Of a stretch of 33,707 bases of DNA, positions 7,987 through 14,715 are shown piece by piece (position 1 is the first letter of the stretch; the number at the start of each line of letters is the position of its first letter). Position numbers and translations under genes: made by a program. Below the pieces are notes generated by a model. It was not told the origin of the DNA. It did not search any database and was given only the letters and a program-made list of their open reading frames with translations. The stretch is taken from positions 1-33,707 of the forward strand of contig PDRJ01000013.1 in the NCBI GenBank assembly GCA_002748065.1, written 5' to 3'. The stretch is from Bacteroidota bacterium (lineage in GTDB: Bacteria; Bacteroidota; Bacteroidia; Bacteroidales; BM520).

Positions 7987-8723
7987 ATGAGCAGGATTTG
8001 TGTGATAATTAGATTGGCAATGATGATCATTGTGCTGGCGGTGACCACTGCTTTGGTGGATGATTTTCCAACCTCCAGGGCTCCTCCTTCGGTATAGTAG
8101 CCGTAAAATCCTGAAATTGTGGTAATCAAAAAGGCAAAAACGACGGTTTTAATGAGTGCATAAATAATATCGAAATTATAATAGTCAAGATAGATACCGG
8201 TAAGAAAGTCGTGGGAGCTGACTTTGTGGGTTGTGGTCATGGCGAGCCATCCCCCAAAGATTCCTACAAAAATACTGAAGATTACCAGGATAGGATTAAC
8301 CAGTACGGAAGCAATGACCTTGGGTAATACCAGGTAGTTGGCCGTGTTGACGCCCATTACCTCTAAAGCGTCAATTTGTTCCGTTACTCTCATGGTGCCA
8401 ATCTGGGAGGCAATATTGGAGCCTACTTTACCGGCGAGAATAAGGGCAATAATGGTTGGAGAAAACTCCAGAATCATCGACTGGCGTGTGCTATAACCTA
8501 CAAGGTATTTGGGAATAAGTGGGTTATCAGTATTATAAGCAACCTGAAGTGCAACGACGGCACCCGTGAAAAGAGAGATGATCACCACGATACCTATGGA
8601 ATTGATCCCCAGGCTTTGGAGTTCGACAAGTAGGTTTTTTCCGAAGATTTTTCGTCGTGGAGGCTTACGAAAAACGCGGCTCACGAATACCAGATATTCT
8701 CCCAATGGAACTAATAATCGCAT
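7983..8723 (-). CDS. ABC transporter permease, MlaE family
   Basis: 246 residues, five or six hydrophobic segments. Family marks include LFTGAVVALQ, GKVGSNIASQIGTMRVTEQIDALEVMGVN (the conserved cytoplasmic loop) and the C-terminal GFYGYYTEGGALEVGKSSTKAVV. MlaE dimers form the inner-membrane channel of the phospholipid transporter energised by MlaF. It is first in the mlaE-mlaF-cvpA run and is divergent from the small lipoprotein gene. The ATG at 8723 gives the standard family N-terminus; a near-consensus -7 box lies 17 nt upstream. Confidence 0.93.
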   Translation of the reverse strand: MRLLVPLGEYLVFVSRVFRKPPRRKIFGKNLLVELQSLGINSIGIVVIISLFTGAVVALQVAYNTDNPLIPKYLVGYSTRQSMILEFSPTIIALILAGKVGSNIASQIGTMRVTEQIDALEVMGVNTANYLVLPKVIASVLVNPILVIFSIFVGIFGGWLAMTTTHKVSSHDFLTGIYLDYYNFDIIYALIKTVVFAFLITTISGFYGYYTEGGALEVGKSSTKAVVTASTMIIIANLIITQILLI

Positions 8724-8739
8724 GAAAATAATATTTCTG

Positions 8740-8747
8740 CTAAGGTA
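8740..8747 (-). promoter_or_regulatory. Candidate -7 box for mlaE-mlaF-cvpA
   Basis: Read on the minus strand this is TACCTTAG, one mismatch from TAnnTTTG, 16 nt before the mlaE ATG. No clear -33 TTTG is seen at the expected distance, so support is partial. Confidence 0.35.
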
Positions 8748-8766
8748 ACGTAAAATAATAAAACAG

Positions 8767-8774
8767 TACCTTTG
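8767..8774 (+). promoter_or_regulatory. Candidate -7 box for the small lipoprotein gene
   Basis: TACCTTTG matches the Bacteroidota -7 consensus TAnnTTTG exactly, 18 nt before the ATG at 8793. A -33 element is not obvious. It lies in the 69-bp divergent gap with mlaE. Confidence 0.5.
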
Positions 8775-8792
8775 TGATGGAATTATTTAGAT

Positions 8793-9002
8793 ATGGTTAT
8801 AAAATTTCAACGAAATAGAGGACGTTTTCTGCTTTTTGGGTTGGTGATGGCATTATCGTTATGTTTGCTTTCCTGTGGTTCGTCTCGAAGAGGTTTTTGG
8901 AAGAAAAAAGGATGTGGGTGTGGTAGCTGGAGTGTCGTTCCTTCGGATCAACCCTCTGTTTTTGCTCAAACCGATGGCTGTGTCAAGCCCTTTGATTCTT
9001 GA
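8793..9002 (+). CDS. Small Cys-rich lipoprotein, function unknown
   Basis: 69 residues. A basic N-terminus and a hydrophobic core end in the lipobox LLSC (Cys28), giving a mature lipoprotein of about 42 residues. The mature part begins GSSRRGFWKKKGCGCGSW and has three further cysteines, two in GCGCG; no family name is recognised with confidence. There is no acidic surface-export signal right after Cys28, so a periplasmic-facing location is more likely than a surface one. A consensus -7 box precedes the gene. It lies 90 nt upstream of manC, which has its own promoter-like sequence, so the two may be separate transcripts. The signal peptide, lipobox and promoter together favour a real gene despite its size. 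Confidence 0.7.
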   Translation: MVIKFQRNRGRFLLFGLVMALSLCLLSCGSSRRGFWKKKGCGCGSWSVVPSDQPSVFAQTDGCVKPFDS

Positions 9003-9010
9003 AAAGGTTC

Positions 9011-9041
9011 TTTCTCTTTTCAAAGAAATCCGTTATTTTTG
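9011..9041 (+). promoter_or_regulatory. Candidate manC promoter
   Basis: TTTC (9011-9014), a 19-bp spacer and TATTTTTG (9034-9041) fit the Bacteroidota consensus TTTG-N19-TAnnTTTG with a single mismatch in the upstream element. The predicted leader is about 45 nt. Confidence 0.55.
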
Positions 9042-9054
9042 TAGAACATATTCC

Positions 9055-9076
9055 ACAGGGTACATCTTGTACCTGT
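9055..9076. promoter_or_regulatory. Dyad symmetry in the manC leader
   Basis: ACAGGGTACA and TGTACCTGT form an imperfect inverted repeat (one bulged G) around a 3-nt loop, ending 16 nt before the manC ATG. It could be an operator or a small leader hairpin near the ribosome-binding region. Confidence 0.3.
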
Positions 9077-9092
9077 CAAAAGACAACCCTTT

Positions 9093-10184
9093 ATGACAAA
9101 AAATTACTATGGTGTGATTATGGCAGGAGGAGCTGGAACGCGGTTTTGGCCTAAGAGTTTATCATCACGCCCCAAACAGTTTATAGATATTCTGAATACC
9201 GGTCAGACACTTATCCAACAGACTTTTCATCGTCTTGCACGGATCATTCCGCAAGAGAATATTTTTGTGGTGACCAGTAAGTTGTACAGAGAGATGGTGG
9301 CAGAGCAGTTGCCCATGATCTCTTCGGAGCAGATCTTGTGCGAGCCCATGCGTAGAAATACGGCTCCCTGTATTGCTTATGCCATGCATAAGATTAAAGT
9401 TAGGAATGCCAATGCCTGTATGGTGGTTGCTCCTTCCGATCATATTATTCTTAAAGAGGATATTTTTGAAGAGGTTATTACTGATGCACTCAATGCGGCA
9501 GAAAAGAATGATTGGCTTCTTACCTTGGGAATTAAACCCTCTCGCCCCGATACCGGCTATGGGTATATTCAGTTTGATGGAGCTAATGTGTGGCAGAATA
9601 ATCATCAAATTCATAAGGTAAAGACCTTTACGGAGAAGCCGGAGAAGGCCCTGGCAGAGACGTTTCTTCAGTCTGGTGATTTTCTGTGGAATTCGGGGAT
9701 TTTTATTTGGTCGTTGAAGTCCATTAATGCTGCTTTTGAGGCCTACCAGCCTGAGATCTCCCAGGTTCTTGCCATGGGGCAGGATTTTTATTATACCTCC
9801 GGAGAGCAGGATTTTATCGATAAAGCCTTTCCCACTTGTAAGTCGATCTCCATCGATTATGGGGTGATGGAGAAAGCCTCCAATGTGTATGTTCATATGG
9901 CTGATTTTGGTTGGAGTGACCTGGGGACTTGGGGGTCTCTTTACGAGAATCTTCCCAAAGATGCCCATAAAAATGCGATTGTGGGGAGCAATGTGTTGAC
10001 CTACGATACGGAGGGTTCGGTGATTAATGTCCCCCATGATAAGCTGGTGGTTGTTCAGGGATTGAAGGATGTAATTGTGGTGGAAGAAGACGGTGTTCTA
10101 CTGTTGTGTAGAAAGGAGGATGAGCAGAAACTGCGTACCATTGTGGAGGAGGTTAAAAAAGAAAAAGGAGAGAAGTACGTGTAG
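9093..10184 (+). CDS. manC: Mannose-1-phosphate guanylyltransferase
   Basis: 363 residues: the short nucleotidyltransferase form without the fused phosphomannose isomerase domain found in many proteobacterial ManC proteins. The nucleotide-binding signature GVIMAGGAGTRFWPKSL...RPKQF lies at residues 7-30, with EPMRRNTAPCIAYA, the metal-site region VAPSDHII, FTEKPEKALAE, WNSGIFIW and DFGWSDLGTWGSLYE following in family order. It makes GDP-mannose from mannose-1-phosphate and GTP in the cytoplasm for surface polysaccharide or glycoprotein synthesis. No other sugar-nucleotide gene is adjacent, so it looks like a stand-alone housekeeping copy. Confidence 0.95.
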   Translation: MTKNYYGVIMAGGAGTRFWPKSLSSRPKQFIDILNTGQTLIQQTFHRLARIIPQENIFVVTSKLYREMVAEQLPMISSEQILCEPMRRNTAPCIAYAMHKIKVRNANACMVVAPSDHIILKEDIFEEVITDALNAAEKNDWLLTLGIKPSRPDTGYGYIQFDGANVWQNNHQIHKVKTFTEKPEKALAETFLQSGDFLWNSGIFIWSLKSINAAFEAYQPEISQVLAMGQDFYYTSGEQDFIDKAFPTCKSISIDYGVMEKASNVYVHMADFGWSDLGTWGSLYENLPKDAHKNAIVGSNVLTYDTEGSVINVPHDKLVVVQGLKDVIVVEEDGVLLLCRKEDEQKLRTIVEEVKKEKGEKYV

Positions 10185-10299
10185 CGTTTCTACTACATTT
10201 GGTTTGTCATGGGCTCAATGGATGGAAGGTCCGGGGCGCATGGCTGTGACCTTATGGTTCGCATAGAAATTTTTTATAAATCGAATAAAGTTTAAAAAG

Positions 10300-12453
10300 A
10301 TGAGAAGATTACTTACTTTAATTACAGGATTTTTCCTGATCTTTAGTCCGTTGGCAAAGGCTGACGAGGGAATGTGGTTACCCCTTTTCCTGGAGCGCCT
10401 CAACTATGTGGATATGCAGGAGATGGGGCTTCAGCTAACCCCTGAGGAGATTTACAGCATTAACCACTCCAGTTTGAAGGATGCCATTATCATTTTTGGT
10501 GGTGGCTGTACCGGAGAGATTGTTTCCGACAAGGGCTTGATCTTTACCAACCACCACTGTGGTTATGGTTATATCCAGTCGCACAGTACCGTAGAACATG
10601 ACTATCTGACGGATGGTTTTTGGGCTCGTAGCTTGAAAGAGGAGCTTCCCAATGAGGGAATCAAGGCCTCTTTTTTGGTGCGTATTGAGGATGTCACCGA
10701 GCGCGTATTGGCAGCGGTGAATGACGAGATGTCTGAGGAGGAGCGTTCCGAGGCGATTCAAGCTGCCGCCAAGGAGATCAAGGAAGAGGCTGTGGGTGAT
10801 ACCCATTACCATGCGGAGGTGAAAGGGTTCTTCCATGGAAATGAGTATTACCTCTTTGTATATGAGGTTTATACTGATGTTCGTCTGGTGGGAACTCCTC
10901 CCAGCAGCATTGGGAAGTATGGTGCCGATACCGACAATTGGATGTGGCCGCGCCACACGGGTGATTTCTCCATCTTCCGTGTTTATGCAGGAAAAGATAA
11001 TAAGCCGGCAGCCTATTCCGAGGAGAATGTGCCCATGCGTCCCCGTCATCACCTGCCCGTGAGCATTAAAGGGGTGCAGAAGGATGATTTTGCCATGATT
11101 ATGGGCTATCCCGGAAGCACAGACCGCTTTTTAACCTCCTACGGGGTGGAAGATGCCATAGAGGTTAAAAATCCCGCTATCGTTAAGATTCGCCGGAAGA
11201 AACTTGATATTATGCGGCAAGATATGGATGCCTCCGATGCTGTGCGAATCCAATATGCCTCCAAGTACGCACGTACGGCAAACTATTGGAAATACTTCAT
11301 TGGTCAAACCAAAGGATTAAAACGTCTCCATGTGTATGATACTAAATTGGCTTTGGAGAACGAATTTCGCACTTGGCTGAAAGCGAACCCGGCCATGGAT
11401 CAAAAATATGGAGAGGCCCTTCCGCTGCTGGAGAAGGCGTATGCCCAATCTTCTGCACAGAATTTGTGGAACACCTTCTTCTTTGAGGGATTCTACCGTG
11501 GTCCTGAGATCTACTCCTTTAGCCGACGTTTTGGTCGATTGGCCGACCTCCTTGGCCGTAAAGAGGCTTCCAAAGAGGAGATTGAAGCACTTATTGCCGA
11601 CCTTCGTGAGGGAGCCAAAGATTACTACAAAGACTATAATATGCCTACGGACAGGAATATGGTGGTGGCCATGTTGCAGATGATCTGGGATGAGTTCCCT
11701 GCGGAGATGCAGAATGCCGAACTGGTACGTATCCATAGCAAGTACAAAGGCAATTTTGAAGCCTATGCCCACAAGTTATTTGCAAAGTCCATCTTTGCCA
11801 GCGAAGAGAAACTTAACGCTTTCCTGGATAGGCCCAAAGCAAAGAAGATTCTTAAAGACCCTGCTTATGTGTTTGCCAACGCCTATGTGGATGACTATGT
11901 CGCCCGCAATAAGGCCTTAGATGCGGTATATGATATGGAGAGCAAGGGAAACAGACTCTTTGTTGCCGGGCTCCGCGTCATGAAAAAGGATAAGAAATTC
12001 TATCCCGATGCAAACTTTACCATGCGACTGACCTATGGTTCTGTTCAGGATTACCAGGGAGCAGATGCTGTACACTACCACTACCTTACCACCTTGGATG
12101 GGGTGATGGAGAAAGAAGATCCCAACAACTGGGAGTTTGTGGTTCATCCTAAGCTGAAAGAGCTTTGGGAGAAGAAAGATTATGGCCGCTATGGAAAGGA
12201 TGGAGTGCTCTATACCTGTTTTTTGACCACCAATGACATTACCGGAGGAAATTCCGGAAGTCCTGTGATTAATGGTAAGGGCGAGCTGATCGGATTGGCT
12301 TTTGATGGTAACTGGGAAGCGATGAGTGGTGATATTGCTTTTGAGCCCGAATTGCAGCGTACCATCTGTGTGGATGCCCGCTATGTGCTCTTTATCATTG
12401 ATAAGTTTGCGGGAGCTACCAACATTATCGACGAATTGACCATCGTGGAGTAG
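10300..12453 (+). CDS. S46 family serine dipeptidyl-peptidase, DPP7-like
   Basis: 717 residues, full length for S46. A signal peptide (about residues 1-21, cleavage near AKA-DEG) precedes the mature N-terminus GMWLP, typical of DPP7/DPP11. The catalytic triad can be placed at the His pair of TNHHCGY (85/86), Asp222 in HTGDFSIFRVY and Ser652 in TGGNSGSPV. Position +18 from the serine is Gly670 (FDGNW), pointing to hydrophobic-P1 (DPP7-type) rather than acidic-P1 specificity. The enzyme releases dipeptides from exported or imported peptides in the periplasm. There is no T9SS C-terminal domain, so it should stay in the periplasm. It is a paralog of the fragment at 2-292. It ends before a strong terminator shared with the convergent carboxyltransferase gene. 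Confidence 0.95.
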   Translation: MRRLLTLITGFFLIFSPLAKADEGMWLPLFLERLNYVDMQEMGLQLTPEEIYSINHSSLKDAIIIFGGGCTGEIVSDKGLIFTNHHCGYGYIQSHSTVEHDYLTDGFWARSLKEELPNEGIKASFLVRIEDVTERVLAAVNDEMSEEERSEAIQAAAKEIKEEAVGDTHYHAEVKGFFHGNEYYLFVYEVYTDVRLVGTPPSSIGKYGADTDNWMWPRHTGDFSIFRVYAGKDNKPAAYSEENVPMRPRHHLPVSIKGVQKDDFAMIMGYPGSTDRFLTSYGVEDAIEVKNPAIVKIRRKKLDIMRQDMDASDAVRIQYASKYARTANYWKYFIGQTKGLKRLHVYDTKLALENEFRTWLKANPAMDQKYGEALPLLEKAYAQSSAQNLWNTFFFEGFYRGPEIYSFSRRFGRLADLLGRKEASKEEIEALIADLREGAKDYYKDYNMPTDRNMVVAMLQMIWDEFPAEMQNAELVRIHSKYKGNFEAYAHKLFAKSIFASEEKLNAFLDRPKAKKILKDPAYVFANAYVDDYVARNKALDAVYDMESKGNRLFVAGLRVMKKDKKFYPDANFTMRLTYGSVQDYQGADAVHYHYLTTLDGVMEKEDPNNWEFVVHPKLKELWEKKDYGRYGKDGVLYTCFLTTNDITGGNSGSPVINGKGELIGLAFDGNWEAMSGDIAFEPELQRTICVDARYVLFIIDKFAGATNIIDELTIVE

Positions 12454-12615
12454 TTTCGTAAAACGTCAATGGGATCGGGCCTTTTTCCGTAGATGCACCA
12501 TGTGGTATCCACGGGGAAAGGCTCGACTTTTTGTAGGTGCACCGTTGCTTCAACATACGAACAGGCTCGATAAACAAGTATCTCTTTTAACCTTGTGATC
12601 CCGTGTTGAGGTAAT

Positions 12616-12657
12616 AAAAAAGCCGCCTGATGATTTCTGTCATCAGGCGGCTTTTTT
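12616..12657. terminator. Strong bidirectional rho-independent terminator
   Basis: Perfect 12-bp GC-rich stem GCCGCCTGATGA / TCATCAGGCGGC with a 6-nt loop, preceded by six A and followed by six T, so it works in both directions. It lies between the convergent S46 peptidase and carboxyltransferase genes. Confidence 0.93.
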
Positions 12658-12675
12658 AGGGGTTAACCGATGGGC

Positions 12676-14370
12676 TTATCGAGACATCCACGAATAGTTG
12701 TAGAGCCCTTTCATCAGGCGTTCGGTTTTGGCCTCCGGAGACATATTTTGGTACTCCTCTCGGGCTTTCTGGTATTCCTCCTCTTCTTTCCGCTTCTGTT
12801 CGGCATAGCGCTCTTCAATACGTTCCATAAGGAAGGGTTTTGCCACAGCGGGGAAGAGTGCCAGAAGGAGTTCTTCCTTCTCATTCTTTGCCAACAGCTC
12901 GAATCCATGCTCCCGTAGTACCGGATTGTCGGGACTCTTATAGTCGCTGTCATTATAGGCTTTCTCTTCCGGGTCACCGGTGATCTTCTCCCTAAAGTGG
13001 GGGTCAACGGGGATGGGCGTTTTCCCATATTTACCCATCACCAGATTGACAAATTGCACCGATGTGTTGGTATAGGGCTTCTCCTTGTTGTTGAGATCTA
13101 CCACATAGTTTACCGCTTGGGCACCCACAATCTGACTGGTGGGAGTCACCAAGGGAGGACATCCCGCATCAAGACGTACCAAGGGGACATACTCCAGCAC
13201 CTTGTTCAGCAAATGATCCTGTTTTACGGCTTTTAGCTGTGCTAACATGTTGGTGTACATTCCTCCGGGGATCTCTGCATTCTTCACATTTTCGTTGGGT
13301 TTTGGCAGGTTGAAGTGATCCTCAATCTTTCGGGTAGTGGCCAATAACTCAGATTCGTTATCTGCTTTAGCCAAGGCAATGGCTTTGTCGAATAGCTGAT
13401 CGATATCGTTGGGTAGTACCGGATTGGTAATATCGAAGGCAATAGGGAACAGTTTGTAGCTATCCACATCTGCCAACTCTTCCCGAATTGTTTTGAGCTC
13501 GTTGTTGATGTCACGAGCCTTTTCAAGATCGATGCCCGTGCTGATCCCCAATTTGTGGCAAAATAGTTGAATGATCTCAAAGCTAGGAGCTGCAGGGCCT
13601 CCGGAGAAGTTAAGAAGAGCCGTATCCAAAATATCTACACCGTTGATAATGGCCATAAGAGCACTGGCAAGGCCGTAGCCCGGCGTACAGTGTGTATGAA
13701 AATCAATGGGAATGGAGAGCTCTTTTTTCAATCGTTTGATCAATTTTCCGGTCATTGAGGGAGGAATTAATCCAGCCATATCCTTTATGGTGATCATATC
13801 CGCACCCAGTTTTTCCAGCTCCTTTGCCTTTTGCAGGAAGTAGTCTTCCGTGAAGATACTTGTGGGTAGTTTTTTCCCTTTAAGTAGTGCTTTGATTTTT
13901 TGCTTTCGGGTGTATTTGGGATCCACCGTATAGCACACCGCACAGTCTGCAATTCCTTTGTTATCATGGACGATACGAATGGTGGACTTCATGTTCTCCA
14001 CGTCATTAAGGGCATCGAAGATGCGCATAATGTCGATCCCTGATTCAATGGCATTGCGGTTGAACCCTTCGATGACCTTCTCCGGGTAGGGGTTATATCC
14101 AAAGAGGTTTCGTCCCCTTGAGAGTGCCGTGAGTTTACTGGTTCCTCCAATCCCTTTCTTGATGGATTCCAAACGATCCCAAGGGCTCTCCTTCAGGTAA
14201 CGCATTACCGAGTCCGGTACGGCTCCTCCCCAGACTTCCATGGCATAGAATCCGGCATCCTTGTAGTATGGTAATACCCTGTCAACCTGTGCCTGTCTCA
14301 TGCGTGTGGCAAACAAACTCTGTTGGCCGTCGCGCAGCGTTAAATCGCGTATTTTAAGCTCCTTTTTCAT
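12676..14370 (-). CDS. Biotin-dependent carboxyltransferase subunit (pyruvate carboxylase subunit B / oxaloacetate decarboxylase alpha type), no biotinyl domain
   Basis: 564 residues from the ATG at 14370. The frame is open further upstream, but the peptide MKKELKIRDLTLRDGQQS matches the family N-terminus. The HMGL-like TIM barrel shows LTLRDGQQS (10-18), MRIFDALND, IKDMAG (195-200, catalytic Lys) and the metal ligands HTHCTPG (225-231). A conserved carboxylase (PYC/OADA) domain follows, with PGGMYTNM, PPLVTPTSQIVG and NLVMGKYGKTP. The protein ends in a charged helical stretch where many relatives carry a biotinyl domain; no M-K-M biotin site is present. It should transfer carboxyl groups between a biotin carrier on another subunit and pyruvate/oxaloacetate, or act as a transcarboxylase 5S-type subunit. 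Confidence 0.88.
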   Translation of the reverse strand: MKKELKIRDLTLRDGQQSLFATRMRQAQVDRVLPYYKDAGFYAMEVWGGAVPDSVMRYLKESPWDRLESIKKGIGGTSKLTALSRGRNLFGYNPYPEKVIEGFNRNAIESGIDIMRIFDALNDVENMKSTIRIVHDNKGIADCAVCYTVDPKYTRKQKIKALLKGKKLPTSIFTEDYFLQKAKELEKLGADMITIKDMAGLIPPSMTGKLIKRLKKELSIPIDFHTHCTPGYGLASALMAIINGVDILDTALLNFSGGPAAPSFEIIQLFCHKLGISTGIDLEKARDINNELKTIREELADVDSYKLFPIAFDITNPVLPNDIDQLFDKAIALAKADNESELLATTRKIEDHFNLPKPNENVKNAEIPGGMYTNMLAQLKAVKQDHLLNKVLEYVPLVRLDAGCPPLVTPTSQIVGAQAVNYVVDLNNKEKPYTNTSVQFVNLVMGKYGKTPIPVDPHFREKITGDPEEKAYNDSDYKSPDNPVLREHGFELLAKNEKEELLLALFPAVAKPFLMERIEERYAEQKRKEEEEYQKAREEYQNMSPEAKTERLMKGLYNYSWMSR

Positions 14371-14406
14371 GTGAGATCTAATTTTATGTTGATCTGTTAT
14401 CCTCCG

Positions 14407-14414
14407 CAAATGTA
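14407..14414 (-). promoter_or_regulatory. Candidate -7 box for the carboxyltransferase gene
   Basis: Minus-strand TACATTTG matches TAnnTTTG exactly, 36 nt before the ATG at 14370. No convincing -33 element is seen at 19-21 bp upstream. Confidence 0.45.
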
Positions 14415-14615
14415 CTACTCTTCTTATACATCTGCTTTTTTTTTGTCCTCTTTTTTTCTGTGTGGTGTTTAAATGCGGAGATCCTCTCATTATGAAATAT
14501 TTTTAAACCACTCATTTTTTATTTAAATTTTTGATTATTAGGGTTTTGTGAATGTTTCTCGATTTTCTCCCATTTGCCATTACCTGGGGTTAGTAGTTTT
14601 CTTGCAAAGACTCGT

Positions 14616-14623
14616 TACCTTTG
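14616..14623 (+). promoter_or_regulatory. Candidate -7 box for the DUF4175 gene
   Basis: TACCTTTG is an exact match to the Bacteroidota -7 box, 92 nt before the ATG at 14716. A T-rich stretch lies upstream but at suboptimal spacing. If used, the leader is about 85 nt. Confidence 0.45.
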
Positions 14624-14715
14624 TCGCCGCAACAGGTTTTTTGCATAGGGGCTCTTCTTTCGGTTGGAGCGTTTTTTGTGTGAAGGCCTTATGAAGGTTT
14701 ACGTGCGATTTGCCT

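Larger units (their letters stand above)
14371..14715. other. Divergent intergenic region, carboxyltransferase / DUF4175 operon
   Basis: A 345-bp AT-rich spacer. It contains one exact TAnnTTTG box on each strand (described separately), poly-T tracts, and no gene of its own. A frame opening near 14664 on the plus strand runs on inside the DUF4175 gene in another frame and is not credible. Confidence 0.7.

Noticed and set aside
9165..10037. A 290-codon antisense frame within manC
   Set aside because: manC is unambiguous on the plus strand; the antisense product is a shadow with no motifs.
12454..12610. Weak hairpin and short direct repeat (GTAGATGCACC / GTAGGTGCACC) downstream of the S46 peptidase
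   Set aside because: Short and imperfect; the strong terminator just downstream explains the region sufficiently.
14664..14715. The TTG at 14710 as the start of the DUF4175 protein
   Set aside because: The ATG at 14716 is in frame two codons later and a better start.
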